A stretch of DNA of 64,000 nucleotides from Epithemia pelagica (lineage: Eukaryota; Bacillariophyta; Bacillariophyceae; Surirellales; Surirellaceae): NCBI GenBank assembly GCA_946965045.2, contig OX337236.1, positions 1,302,001 to 1,366,000 of the forward strand, in the 5' to 3' direction. Of the stretch, positions 20,431-30,794 are shown piece by piece. Numbering within the stretch: position 1 is the stretch's first letter; the number at the start of each line of letters is the position of its first letter. Made by a program: the position numbers and the translations under genes. Under the pieces are notes generated by a model. It did no database searches. It had not been told where the DNA came from and saw nothing but the letters and a program-made list of their open reading frames with translations.

Positions 20431-22029
20431 TCATATAGGAGTATACATTAGGCTGTCCGCCGTTGGCTTTTCATGTCTTTGTCGATAGTATGCGAGACAG
20501 GCCAACAAAAAGGCACACATCAAGGCGGAACAACCGGTTAACAAAAAGGCATCCCGATAACATGCCGTCCCCCAACAAATGGCTTCGCCATGATGATGAT
20601 GGGGAGAAGAAGAATCCACGACAATGGCTCGTTGTTCGTACATCCAAGCACTGGCCGAATTGAACATCATACCGGAAAAGGCAGGTCCCATGATCATCAC
20701 ACCCAGATTCTTGCCAAAGTTCTCCAAGCCAAACCAATCCGACACGAGACCGACCAGCAACACCCACGTTCCTCCGTAACAAGCAGCTACGAGACAGACG
20801 GTAAGGATCAGCGAGACATGGGCATAGTCGAGTGTGGTGCCGGCACTGAGAAACAGGGCCACTGCCATTCCAGTCAATGCCATGCGAAACAAAAACAGTT
20901 TGTCGAGGTTCGGTCGATCGGCCAAACAACCCATGAGAATGCGGCCGCCACAATTGGATATGGACAGTACCATGACCAATTGTCCCGAAAAGGCGTTACT
21001 ACCACCAATGCTTTGGACCATGGTGGAAATGTTGTTAAAGACAAATAGACCACATCCAGTACGACAGGCAAAGGCGACAAAGAGGATCCAGAATTCTGGC
21101 GTGAGCAAGGCGGCCCATTGGCTGTACAAGTCCAAGGGAGTGGATTCGGTACCCTCGTCGTCGTCGTCGTCGTCGTCATCGTCCTGATCTACCGCGTCCG
21201 ACATGCTGCTGTAGGAATCAACCGAGCTACCCGTATCCGTGACATAATCTTCAATCGCACCACCAAGCGATTTGGGTGGACCATGGACCAACAACAACAG
21301 TGTCTCGTTCTCTCCTCGACCTTCTTCTATTCGTTCCACAGTATCTGATGGCGCATCCGCCTCATTCTCGTCGTCCGTGTCTTGGTCTGTGGAGAGAAAC
21401 AGGACACCGAGAAGATTGACCAAAACCACCAGAGCCGCCCACATGACAAAGAAACGATCCAGACCAAAGGCGTCGTAACAGACGCCAATCAAGGTGGAAC
21501 AAAGAGCAAAGGTGGCAGCTACGAGACCCACGGCAAGACTTTTGTACGGTGTCGATTGAAAGCTTTTGAGTGTCGATCCCACGGCTGCCGAATAGCCCAA
21601 ACCACTTCCGAATCCCGCCAGGAAAAAGCTGCTACGCAAACACAGTAGCGAAGGAGGCACCATGCCCAACACAGAAAGCTGAATGGTTCCATAGGAGAGG
21701 GCAACAACCACGGCGCCGCTCACACACGAGACACTCGGCCCATAATGGTCGTAAATGTGCCCAATAATTGGTTGTGAAATATAGTTTCCCGTATCGAGGA
21801 GAATGCCCAAGAGCTCCAATTCAAAATGAGAGAGACCCAAGGCATCCTTCAAATCCTTGGCATATCGGCCGTAGCCATACAGGGTTCCCGAAACGAGGCC
21901 CAACAACAAGGATACGGCCAAGGTGCAATATTTCTCACGCCGTCGTTTGGCGGCTTTTCGATGTGGGTGCAACAGACATGCCGACCGTAATGAATCGGGC
22001 AAATCAGTCAGCTCCAAGTTCTCCATCAT
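20431..22029 (-). CDS. Nodulin-like MFS transporter, copy 1
   Basis: 532 residues, two ATGs at the start (MMENLELTD), single exon. Helix 1 runs through VSLLLGLVSGTLYGYGRYAKDLKDALGLSHFELELLGILLDTGNYI, interrupted only by short polar turns. This is the signature of the Nodulin-like branch of the major facilitator superfamily. It is followed by GHIYDHYGPSVSC (the loop 2-3 motif). A central acidic cytosolic loop holds an Asp run encoded by GAC repeats, and the second half (WILFVAFACRTGCGLFVFNNI, GCLADRPN) completes 12 helices. The next gene upstream, on the same strand, is a close paralogue with the same motif order, so this is a tandem duplicate. Family members in plants and protists include organic-anion or metal-complex carriers; the substrate here is unknown. 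Confidence 0.87.
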   Translation of the reverse strand: MMENLELTDLPDSLRSACLLHPHRKAAKRRREKYCTLAVSLLLGLVSGTLYGYGRYAKDLKDALGLSHFELELLGILLDTGNYISQPIIGHIYDHYGPSVSCVSGAVVVALSYGTIQLSVLGMVPPSLLCLRSSFFLAGFGSGLGYSAAVGSTLKSFQSTPYKSLAVGLVAATFALCSTLIGVCYDAFGLDRFFVMWAALVVLVNLLGVLFLSTDQDTDDENEADAPSDTVERIEEGRGENETLLLLVHGPPKSLGGAIEDYVTDTGSSVDSYSSMSDAVDQDDDDDDDDDEGTESTPLDLYSQWAALLTPEFWILFVAFACRTGCGLFVFNNISTMVQSIGGSNAFSGQLVMVLSISNCGGRILMGCLADRPNLDKLFLFRMALTGMAVALFLSAGTTLDYAHVSLILTVCLVAACYGGTWVLLVGLVSDWFGLENFGKNLGVMIMGPAFSGMMFNSASAWMYEQRAIVVDSSSPHHHHGEAICWGTACYRDAFLLTGCSALMCAFLLACLAYYRQRHEKPTADSLMYTPI

Positions 22030-22427
22030 CTGTCTTGTCTCTCAGCAAACTGTGATGACATTCGAAGCAACGTTTTTCTTTGATGAGAACGATGGAGGGC
22101 GAATAATACACAAGGGTCTTTCTTTGGAAAGGACGCTTGCGTCACAGAGGCTCGAGTTGATCTTGATGGCTGCAGTTGTTGCACCAGTCGGAAGCAATAT
22201 ATTATTTGTGGTGCACCGACCAAAGCAAGGCGAAAAAGCGAAAACCGAAAAGAAGCCACGTTGTGGACCGTTGACGGTACGAGAATTTCGCGTGTGGACA
22301 CACGCCACTTGCGCGACCAAACAGCACAGCCCACGTTGGCCCTACCAGGTTCACGACTGAAACGGAGATTTGGTTGGGAGCGACTACCCTCTTTGCTACC
22401 CCTTGTGGATAGCTTGTGGCTCTCTCG
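22030..22427. other. Intergenic region between tandem transporters
   Basis: This holds the promoter of copy 1 and the 3' end of copy 2. Short open frames on both strands have no motif. Nothing else was seen. Confidence 0.4.
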
Positions 22428-24419
22428 CTAGGGGTGAGGAGATGTTGTCGCTATGGAGCATTTCCTTCGCGAGGCCAAGAATCCGAGAAGGATGAGACTG
22501 AGAAGTGACGCAAGGCCGGTAAGGAAAAAGGATCCACGATAACAAGCGGTTCCCAGACATACAGTGGCATCTTCATCCTCACTAGTTCCTGACGACGACG
22601 ACGACGATGCCTGTCGTTCGTACATCCACGCACTGGCCGAGTTGAAGAGCATGCCGGACAGAGCGGGACCCATGGCCATGATTCCATAATTCTTGCCAAA
22701 GTTGGGTGTTCCAAACCAATCGGATAAAATTCCAATCACCAACACCCAACTTCCTCCATAGGCGATTGCCACCAAAAAGACAGTCACGTCCAGACAGGAT
22801 GTTTCCCAGAGAAACCTGTCACTCGTGTCCTTGTTGTTGTTGTTGTCGTTGTTGTTGTGAAAGGAGGACCCCACAGTGGCATTCAGGAGCAAGGACCCCG
22901 CCATGGCTGCACCGGCTACGCCAAAGAGCACTAGTTTGTTCACGTTGGGTCGATCGGCCAAGGAGCCAACCAGAATGCGTCCCACACAATTGGAAATCGA
23001 AAACAAAATCACCAATCGACCCGTCATTGTATCGTTTCCTCCCAAACTTTGTACCATGGTGGAGATGTTGTTAATGACAAAGAGACCACAACCGGTGCAA
23101 CAAGCAAAAATGGCAAAGAGGATCCAGAAATCCAATAGTCGGACGGCAGCCCATCGTGGCTGGCGCAAATCCAAAGGCATTGCCATTTCGGACGCTCCTC
23201 GATCCAGGCGGTCGCCTTGTTGCTCCAACGGATCATTCTCATTTGGTCTGGAGAACAAAAGTTCTTCATTTTCTCCTTCTTGCAGAGTATCTGACCCTCC
23301 TTCCTCCGGTTCGACAGTGTCTACTAGTAGCGTGTCGCCGGAGTCGACCGTGTCCGTGACAGTGTTCTGTTGCGCCGGAAAGACCATGGCCCCCAACAGG
23401 TTGACGGAGGCGACCAAGAGGGCCCAAAACAAGAAAAAGTGGCTCAAATTGCGTCCAAGAGCTTGGTAACTCACACCGACCAAGGTGGAACAAAAGCCAT
23501 ACCCCGAAGCGACAATGCCCACACCCAAATTACGGTATTGCGGAATGGCTTGAAACTTTTTGGTGGTGGATCCCAAGGCGGCGGTATATCCCAATCCACT
23601 CCCCAAACCAACACCAAAGAAACTGGCACACAAGACGTACCACCAAATCCACCATTGCTGGTCCGAGCTCGTGTTGCTTGTGTTGGGGACGACAGTACTA
23701 CTTGGAGGCATGAACCCACCGGAAATGATCCAATGAATGGTTCCAAACGCACCAAAGACCACCACGGCACCCGTCAAGCACGAGACTCGGGGTCCATAAT
23801 GGTCGTAGATATAGCCCACCACCGGATGTCCAATGTAGTTTCCCGTATCGAGTAGAATTCCCAAAAGCTGGAGTTCAAAATGGGACAAATCCAGTGTTCG
23901 TTTCAAATCCATTGAGTATCGACCGTACCCATACAAGGTTCCCGAAACCAAGCCCAAGAGCAACGAGACTGCCAAGGTCACATAAATAGTGCGCCATTCT
24001 CGTCGTCGTGGTGCTGCCCTTGGAGATTCCAATTCAGGGCCTTCTTCCAGCAGTCTCGTCGTCGTTGTTCCGGATGTGGTATTGCTCATGCCCTGGCTGC
24101 CATTGGAGACCATAGTTGTGGTGGCGGCAATGGCACTTGATGACGACAAAAGCAAAGGAACCGATTCGCTACTGCTTCGACGAGACGAGTGGCGGTGGTT
24201 CTTGTGGTTGTGATGAGTGGTGGTAGGATCCTGCGTGCCCAACACGGGCGATGGTTGTCTCCGAAGCAAAAGGCCGTTGCTGTTATTGCTGCCGCCGCTG
24301 GTGGACATTGTATGGATGGCTATACAGAGGGATGTGGGTGCCTCTGTTGCAGCCTCTTCTTCTTGCCTCGAGATTGGGGGCCTCCTTCCCGCCATTTCCG
24401 TCGCTTTTATCAGTCGCAT
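22428..24419 (-). CDS. Nodulin-like MFS transporter, copy 2
   Basis: 663 residues from the ATG at 24419; a second in-frame ATG at 24395 is also possible. The N-terminal ~150 residues are polar, with His and Ser runs, and are absent from copy 1. The membrane core repeats copy 1 almost motif for motif: VSLLLGLVSGTLYGYGRYS, LLGILLDTGNYIGHP, GYIYDHYGPRVSC, GCGLFVINNISTMVQSLGG, GSLADRPN and GIMAMGPALSGMLFNSASAWMYE. An Asn run encoded by AAC repeats lies between helices of the second half. This copy is divergent to the response regulator, with only 158 bp between starts. Substrate unknown. The duplication is not recent, because loops and termini have diverged. Confidence 0.87.
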   Translation of the reverse strand: MRLIKATEMAGRRPPISRQEEEAATEAPTSLCIAIHTMSTSGGSNNSNGLLLRRQPSPVLGTQDPTTTHHNHKNHRHSSRRSSSESVPLLLSSSSAIAATTTMVSNGSQGMSNTTSGTTTTRLLEEGPELESPRAAPRRREWRTIYVTLAVSLLLGLVSGTLYGYGRYSMDLKRTLDLSHFELQLLGILLDTGNYIGHPVVGYIYDHYGPRVSCLTGAVVVFGAFGTIHWIISGGFMPPSSTVVPNTSNTSSDQQWWIWWYVLCASFFGVGLGSGLGYTAALGSTTKKFQAIPQYRNLGVGIVASGYGFCSTLVGVSYQALGRNLSHFFLFWALLVASVNLLGAMVFPAQQNTVTDTVDSGDTLLVDTVEPEEGGSDTLQEGENEELLFSRPNENDPLEQQGDRLDRGASEMAMPLDLRQPRWAAVRLLDFWILFAIFACCTGCGLFVINNISTMVQSLGGNDTMTGRLVILFSISNCVGRILVGSLADRPNVNKLVLFGVAGAAMAGSLLLNATVGSSFHNNNDNNNNKDTSDRFLWETSCLDVTVFLVAIAYGGSWVLVIGILSDWFGTPNFGKNYGIMAMGPALSGMLFNSASAWMYERQASSSSSSGTSEDEDATVCLGTACYRGSFFLTGLASLLSLILLGFLASRRKCSIATTSPHP

Positions 24420-24577
24420 ATCTATCCATCCCCCCGCCGTAAAAGCTCGTGACGTTCCGCGACCACATCGTCTCTTTTATGCGACCCCCAAACTTTCTTT
24501 TTCGTCGGGTGCCACTTTCTTTTGTTGGTCTCCATGTAATCACCGGATGGTTGCTGTCTCCTTGTTCTCCATCCAGC
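24420..24577. promoter_or_regulatory. Short bidirectional promoter region
   Basis: 158 bp separate the start of transporter copy 2 (-) from the start of the response regulator (+), so both must be driven from here or from inside each other's 5' ends. An in-frame ATG for the response regulator also exists at 24479. Confidence 0.4.
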
Positions 24578-25669
24578 ATGCGAGGTTGCCGTGTTCCTTG
24601 GGATTGTTGGACGATCCTGATGATGTGTTTACTGATGCAGGGAAACTTGTGGAGCGTCGTCTCGGACGCATTTCTTGTTCCACTCCAGCATGCCTACTAC
24701 CAACAACGAGGACAACAACAAGGACCCATGTCGAGCTCGACGACGGTATCGCCAGGGACAACCTCTCGACACGCTGCTGCGGCAATGAAAACCACACGAA
24801 AATGTTCTACATGCACAGCCAAGTCGAACAACAACAATGACGATGACGATACACGAGTTATTCTGGATCCCAAAATAGTGCAACGCAACAAATGTTGGAT
24901 TATTCTGGTGGACGATGAAGAATCGATTCGTCAATCGGTGGGAGATTTCTTGTACGACGAAGGGTACGAGGTCACAGCCTGCGATGGTGCCAATGCACTC
25001 TTGGAAGTTTTGGGAGGCGGGACCCTGCCGGAACCAAACAACAATCGATTCTACGACGACACTGGTTCGATCCACCAATCACCTGTGGTGACTCCCCGAC
25101 GGCTTCTTCAACAAGAAAAGGCGTTGCCAGACGCCATTGTGAGTGATGTTCGCATGCCTGGAACGGATGGGATTGAATTGTTGGAGATTCTTCGTCAAGA
25201 TGCCAGGTATCAACGGATTCCAGTCATATTGTTAACCGCCAAAGCCTTGACCATGGATCGGATTGCTGGTTTCAAGGCTGGAGCGGATGCCTATCTCCCC
25301 AAACCATTTCATCCCGAGGAATTGTTGAGCATTCTAGACAATGCCATATTGCGACGACAACAAATGAAGAGTGCACGCAGCAGCCTAGCCAATCTCAAGG
25401 AAGAAATGGCGAATATCAAATCCATTATGCAACAAAACAGTGCCAACACGGTCAAGCAAACCAATGTGTACCTGACCCCGGGAGAGAGAGATGTCCTCGA
25501 ACTGGTCTGTCTTGGCTACACTAACAAAGAAATTGCTCAAGAACGTGGGGTATCGACGGATCGGATCATTAAAATTGTTCAAAAACTATTTCAAGAAACT
25601 CAAACCACCAAACGAACTGAGCTGGTACGGTGGGCCTTTCAAACTGGATATGTTTCGCCTCGACAATAG
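24578..25669 (+). CDS. NarL/LuxR-type response regulator with probable plastid-targeting signal
   Basis: 363 residues. The ATG at 24578 is chosen because it starts a signal peptide (MRGCRVPWDCWTILMMCLLM) ending in VVSDA-FLVP. That resembles the diatom A-F plastid cleavage site. The receiver domain has the acidic pocket VDDEE (D112/D113), phospho-acceptor SDVRMPG (D190), the LLTAK Thr/Ser position and the PKPF Lys (K242). A ~30-residue insertion separates the acid pocket from the phospho-Asp. A C-terminal LuxR-type helix-turn-helix (LTPGERDVLELVCLGYTNKEIA) follows at about residues 300-355. Red-algal and some stramenopile plastid genomes encode such a NarL-type regulator (Ycf29). A nuclear, re-imported version is my inference. 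A DNA-binding role in the plastid would follow. No partner histidine kinase lies in the window. Confidence 0.85.
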   Translation: MRGCRVPWDCWTILMMCLLMQGNLWSVVSDAFLVPLQHAYYQQRGQQQGPMSSSTTVSPGTTSRHAAAAMKTTRKCSTCTAKSNNNNDDDDTRVILDPKIVQRNKCWIILVDDEESIRQSVGDFLYDEGYEVTACDGANALLEVLGGGTLPEPNNNRFYDDTGSIHQSPVVTPRRLLQQEKALPDAIVSDVRMPGTDGIELLEILRQDARYQRIPVILLTAKALTMDRIAGFKAGADAYLPKPFHPEELLSILDNAILRRQQMKSARSSLANLKEEMANIKSIMQQNSANTVKQTNVYLTPGERDVLELVCLGYTNKEIAQERGVSTDRIIKIVQKLFQETQTTKRTELVRWAFQTGYVSPRQ

Positions 25670-26348
25670 GATCGTGGTATGCAACAAAACCTGCCAGAAA
25701 GAGTTTTCGTCTTGGTGAATAGATACACGAGGAGAGAATGGATCTATTTGTGTGCAATTGAATCTAAAAGGCAAAAGAGCAACCATGTAGGGATAGGACC
25801 GATGAAGACTGACACTACCGTGCCGGATTCGGTTAAGTTTGGCTGGAGCTTCAGTCGTTTTGCCATCTTGCTTTTCTGCCCTGGATGTCGTGTTGGAACC
25901 CAGGACAAAACACGATGGAGTGCTGCTGCAACTTGTCCAAAATGGCACATGGCACAAATCTAGCCATGACTGGTTGAATCCTTCCTTCTCGACCATGGGG
26001 AACCATAAAGAATATTTGTCATGCGTCTTGTGGACTGCAGCTCACCTCTACTAGAGTATGATTTTGCCATGGTCTAGAGTTCCACTGGAAATCGATAGAG
26101 GCTTACCTACCTACTCATTGCCACTACTACTACCTACCGTATCCGTAGAGAGAGAAGAGAGAACATAGTACACATAGTCGAAAGCCGCAAAAAGATCCAG
26201 GAGTCGCAGATCTTTCCACTGACACATTAATTGTGACTCGAACATGATGTTGTGACCCATACCAAACCTGGAACCTCAAATACCAGTGGTGATCAGAAGG
26301 ATCAAGGAGTCCATAGATAGGATATTCAGAAAGCGGAGGCAAAGGATC
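25670..26348. other. 679 bp intergenic region
   Basis: This contains the 3' end of the response regulator and the promoter of the next gene. Near 26120-26160 there is a CTAC/TACC-rich low-complexity stretch. No gene could be supported. Confidence 0.45.
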
Positions 26349-27743
26349 ATGTGTAATACAACGAAAGACGCCGCAAAGGGTGACAGTCAGAGCGATGACA
26401 AAGCCACTCTTCCAGGAACGAAGGAATCTGGTCCGGGCAAGCTGAAACAAGCAACTCGTCTGGGTGCCCTATCTATGGGCTTGAATACATTGGCCGCGTC
26501 CCTTACAATACCCTACCTCCAATCGCGACGTGATGAATTGGGATGTGATTCCGTATGTTATGGATCCATGACATCCACGAGATCCACCCTGGCGTTGATT
26601 GGGGCAGCGCTGGTCGGGCGAATATCGGACATTCCGTACAAGGGTGGCAACTCACGTCGACTGTGCCTCTTTCTGGGAGTGGCGGCCGCCATGACGGCAC
26701 TGGCGACTGCCAATCGTGCTCGCACTTTGGTGGAGTTGTGGTGGAGTCTCTTTCCCAACATGTTTCAGCAAAACATGAGTGTCATGAAGGCACTCTTTAG
26801 CGAATATCACTCCATGTACGACGATACTGAGAATTCAAAAGGTTCGCCGAAATCGGCTACCAACACTGGGGCCGATCGAGCTTCCTCGGCTGGGACTTTG
26901 GGGATGGTCGCAGGATTGTCGTTTATGGTGGGACCTATGATGGGATCCATACTGCTCGCAAACTACGACCAGGCAACAATGGTCTCCATGGTTTTGTTAC
27001 TTCTCTCGGCTGTCGTCATCGCTCTCTTGCCGTCAGTTGACCATAAAGACAAGAAGGATGATCCAGAACCCAAAAACAAGAGCCTCTTGGCGTTCCTGGA
27101 CGTTCCGTCGGCGCGATCGCCTGCGGCAATCTTTGTTCTGGTGAATCGGTTGCTCATGTCCATGTCGGACCAAATTTTTAGCGTGATTTGTCCGTCTTCT
27201 CTCAAAGAAAGGTTTGAATTTGGACCTAAACTGCTTATGTTCTTTTCCATGATTGGCTTGTTCTACGCCTTTGCCCAAGGGTTCGCGGCCAAGCGTGCTC
27301 TTCAACGATTTGGGGGTCACACATCACAAGGAAGATCCCGACTTTTCGTTGTTTGTCTCGTTACCGTCTCGGTCGCCCGATACTGGGCCTTTTATAGTTA
27401 CAACTTGAGGCTGGTGTACATGTTGTATGCCATCATGGTAACGGCCTTTGGTATATCGGCGACCATGGTCACGGCGGATGCATCCCGGATTCCAGCCGTC
27501 GAGGAAGTGGGCAGCTTTTTTGGGATCATGGCGGCGGTGGAAAGTGGGGCTGGAGTGATTGGGCCATTGATTGCGAGTGCTCTGGTATCTACCATGGATC
27601 TCAAAGAGGCACCACTCTACGCCTCGGTCGGTTTCAATATTGCGTCTGCCGTGTTAACGTTCTTTGCCTATGACCAGTGTGTCTTCCAGCACATGGAACG
27701 GCAGAAGCAAAAGGAAGAGGTTGCACACAAGAAAACAGAGTAA
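26349..27743 (+). CDS. Major facilitator superfamily transporter
   Basis: 464 residues from the first ATG (MCNTTKDAAKG); the frame is open further upstream but only from a GTG. A polar N-terminus of ~40 residues precedes about 12 helices. Helix 1 is LGALSMGLNTLAASLTIPYL. The helix 2-3 loop has the MFS motif G-R-I-S-D-x-x-x-x-G-G-x-S-R-R. Helix 5 (GTLGMVAGLSFMVGPMMGSIL) carries the G-x-x-x-G-P-x-x-G antiporter motif C, which suggests drug:proton antiporter-like (DHA) rather than uniport behaviour. The second half includes FFSMIGLFYAFAQGF and a final helix before a Lys/Glu-rich tail. The substrate is unknown. It is not closely related to the two nodulin-like transporters. Confidence 0.82.
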   Translation: MCNTTKDAAKGDSQSDDKATLPGTKESGPGKLKQATRLGALSMGLNTLAASLTIPYLQSRRDELGCDSVCYGSMTSTRSTLALIGAALVGRISDIPYKGGNSRRLCLFLGVAAAMTALATANRARTLVELWWSLFPNMFQQNMSVMKALFSEYHSMYDDTENSKGSPKSATNTGADRASSAGTLGMVAGLSFMVGPMMGSILLANYDQATMVSMVLLLLSAVVIALLPSVDHKDKKDDPEPKNKSLLAFLDVPSARSPAAIFVLVNRLLMSMSDQIFSVICPSSLKERFEFGPKLLMFFSMIGLFYAFAQGFAAKRALQRFGGHTSQGRSRLFVVCLVTVSVARYWAFYSYNLRLVYMLYAIMVTAFGISATMVTADASRIPAVEEVGSFFGIMAAVESGAGVIGPLIASALVSTMDLKEAPLYASVGFNIASAVLTFFAYDQCVFQHMERQKQKEEVAHKKTE

Positions 27744-27767
27744 AATCCATTCCGATCTGGCCTATTC

Positions 27768-27813
27768 GTTTAACTCTAGAAACGCACTACGTTTAACTCT
27801 AGAAACGCACTAC
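27768..27813. repeat. Perfect 23 bp tandem duplication
   Basis: The unit beginning GTTTAACTCTAGAAACG occurs twice head to tail (27768-27790 and 27791-27813), just after the stop of the MFS gene. It lies in the 217 bp between convergent genes. Confidence 0.85.
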
Positions 27814-27960
27814 GAAATCGGTGAAAAGGGTAAATCTTCACAACACAAACATAGGGTACTTTTAAAAAGTGCATTAGAACTACTGCCGAAAGAGAATGAG
27901 TGTCACATGAGGGACTGATCGGTCCCTTTCCCAAATATCGAGATCCATGGTCGCAACTGC

Positions 27961-28617
27961 TTAACGGCTCATCTCTTCTTTGAGTGCCTTTTGCTTAATG
28001 CAGCATCCAACCTGTGACAATAAAAGACAAAGTTAGAGTATTCGGGAAACATGTTCAATCTCCGAATCCAATGATGGGACGTACCCTGGGGTAGACAGTC
28101 AAACCCAAAACGGTACAGGCAACAGGGACCTCTTCGTTGCAGGGGATGGCACAGCTCTGGACGAGGCAGCAAACTGAACGAGAAAAAAAATGTCAGAACG
28201 GCCAATTCAAAGGAAAAAGGGATTTCTCCGTACTTCTCTAACTGTCGTTGGGTTCTCTCTTCCTTCTTTTCTTCTTCCGACATGGTCTCACTTACGTTGG
28301 CATTGACCGTTGATGACACTGCATCCGTCGTTTTCGCACTTGCATCCCAAACAGCAGAAAGGCAACAAACAGGGTGCTCCAGGTTTGCAGCAGCATTCAG
28401 CATTGGCGCAGCAAATACCGCACTGTTGTTTCATGAAACAAAATCAAAAGTTAGTAGGATGTGATGGGCAATGACACACACGTCGCAACCGTCGCGAAAC
28501 ATTTACCTTTCCGCTGACACCAATGGCATCCGCGCGAGGATAAAGGGAGCAGTTGGAGCAGCAGCAAGCACTACAGAGGATGAGTTCCTCCTCGTCGACA
28601 GCGTCTTCCATGCACAT
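27961..28617 (-). CDS. Small cysteine-rich protein (four exons)
   Basis: Exons are 28617-28507, 28422-28296, 28173-28085 and 28011-27961. Introns of 84, 122 and 73 bp have GTAAAT, GTAAGT and GTACGT donors and CAG acceptors. The joined frame is open to a TAA and gives 125 residues with 26 cysteines, dense in CC and CCC clusters (for example CSACCCSNC, CGICC and PFCCLGCKC). The ATG is the first after an in-frame TGA. There is no signal peptide; the N-terminus is acidic (MEDAVDEEE). A weakly hydrophobic stretch (PVACTVLGLTVYP) lies near residue 100. The regular cysteine spacing across three splice joins supports the model. It could bind metal or be disulfide- or lipid-modified. I do not recognise the family; function unknown. 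Confidence 0.78.
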
Positions 28618-29151
28618 CTTGGCGGATTCGTTGATGTATCAGATTTGAAACAACCGACAAAGCGACTCTCTTCGTTCGATTTCAAAGAATTATGATCCGG
28701 TGTTGGTGCCAAGTGGGCCGAACAAACAAAGTACACAACGGACTATAGTCAATCGCTAAACTTCTCCAACCGTCGTTTCCTGTAACTACCCATGTGTACT
28801 AAAAACATAGAGATAGTACATTCTCTACCATACTACATTGTCCAACGCACGCATGGGCAGTGAGATGCGGAAGGCGGGACCAGCCAAGAAAGAGAGACCT
28901 CGTTTTCTGATGATTGTTGACGGCGGGACAACAGGACCAGACAACTTGCTTCCACAGGACAACCTGCTTCCACATGACAACCTGTATACAGCTTGTAGTA
29001 TCGTTACGATCGTCACATAATGGCTTCCACAACGATGATGTGAAATACAGGAAAGCCATTATGAATGTTTTTGCGTTGGTTGGCATCCGATTCGAATGTT
29101 ATTGCGTTGAATTGACATCCGATTCGTTGTAATGGCATGGATGCGTTTGTA
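28618..29151. other. Intergenic region with a short tandem repeat
   Basis: A degenerate 17-18 bp unit (ACAACCTGCTTCCACA type) is repeated about three times at 28947-28985. A second loose duplication of a TTGCGTTG...CATCCGATTCG block lies at 29068-29125. No gene was seen. Confidence 0.5.
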
Positions 29152-30794
29152 TCAGTCGTCCCTGTGTCTGTTCGCTTGAGAAGGAGATGATGTCCGCTCA
29201 GACACGGAATCGACATGGGCCTCGTGCAACGAGAGCCCATGTCCATTGAGTTCCACTTCCGGCCGGAATCCTAGGTTTCTGTCGCTGTTTCCTTCACTTT
29301 CTCCGAGATCCGGATCATGGACCTGTATCAGTCTGTGCACGTCCACCACAGGAGATGGAGTCATCTCATACAATATGGTCCCTCCAATGATAAAAGCCAA
29401 GGAGGGGTAGAACAAGGGTAACGGGCGAATGTGCTCCGCGACGACTGAAAAGCCGACCGACCAAAAGTCGCCCGTCAACAAACTTAGATTCAAAAACACG
29501 GCTGTTCGAAAACCAAACAACAAGAAGCCAGTGTCGTAACATTAGATATGCATGACTCTTGAAAGTTACACACGAAACACATACCTTCTGATATTTGTAG
29601 AAATCGAGCATTACCAATGTAGAGAAACAGGCCACACGAACTGAATCCCATCCACAACCCAAATACTTTTCCAGGTGAACAACTGTTGGCTGCCATTTCA
29701 GACCCCATGAAAAAGAAAAAGTGTTTCACTTCACTTCTTTCCAACAAGGCAACATGTAACGCACAGAAAATAATCGCAAAAAATCCCAACATGGACAAGT
29801 ATTCCAGTTTTGCCCTCGATTCGCTCGTGCGCCGATCCCGGACTAGATACTCCGCCGCAGTATTACTGACGCCAAACAAAATGCCACCGACAAGACCCAG
29901 CATGTCGCCGAGTGCTTTGTGAGGATATTCATCATTCACATTTCTCAAGAGTCGGTCCCCTTTTCGATCCTTTTCATAATCTTGAAACACGTTCAGGGCA
30001 ATTCCAAGCATGCAGACGAAGATACCCACAAAGTGGAGTTTCGAGTACCTTCGACGGAACCAACAACAAGCCAACAACATTGCACTGGGTATTGCCAAGG
30101 CATCCGTCAAAGCGACTGATGTAATGGTGGTGTATCGAAAAGCCATAACTGTGCAATAATTGGCGTAGAAATCAGCCAACGCCACAAGCAAGAAAACACA
30201 AACAGGTCGCGACAGCGGTATCAGTCTCAAAAAGGTGTACGATAAAACCCCTGGAGTGGCAGAATCATGAGTCTGCCAGAGACCCGATGTGCTGTTCTCA
30301 AGGTTTTTGTCGTCCACCTCCGAAACACTTTTGCTAAATGTCAGATGATCATCTCCACCAATGGATTGACCTTCTTCCAAAAATACAGAGTCATTTTGCT
30401 GCGCTGACTCAACAGTTGATTCATGGTATGCATTTGGCTCTTCGTCGTTGAATGCAGAAAGACTTTGACCTCGCTCGTTCTTTCGTTGGAAGAAGTACAG
30501 AGGGATCAAGCCAAGAGCCAAGCATAGATAGAACGGTGCAACGGAAAGGGATGGTGCAGACAGATGACAATCCAGCTCTAATGTGCCTTGCGCCGCTCCT
30601 GCCGACGCCATCACGAAGGAGAGGACCTGGCCGAACAGTAGGACCGCAAGAACTGGAAATTCGCCGGATTCATTCCGCCTGCAGCAGTGGCCAAAAAGGG
30701 AGCACGTTCTCGAAAAACAATTCTGCAAAGATGCAGATCGGCTGGCAAGGGGCAAGGGACATTCATCATCTGGCTCGTTCTCCAAACCAACCAT
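29152..30794 (-). CDS. SLC35F-type solute transporter (DUF914-like, two exons)
   Basis: Exons are 30794-29585 and 29501-29152. The 83 bp intron (GTATGT...ACAG, phase 1) joins FLQISE to AVFLNLSLLTGDFWSV, which restores a continuous last-helix region; the protein is 519 residues. The drug/metabolite transporter fold is seen as about ten helices. LLFGQVLSFVMASAGAAQG is helix 1. The SLC35F hallmark is MAFRYTTITSVALTDALAIP, followed by GIFVCMLGIALNVFQDYE and MLGLVGGILFGVSNTAAEYLV. An acidic loop of ~90 residues sits between helices 2 and 3. The start is the first ATG after an in-frame stop; a 5' exon cannot be excluded. SLC35F members act in Golgi or plasma membrane, and the substrate is unknown. 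Confidence 0.85.
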
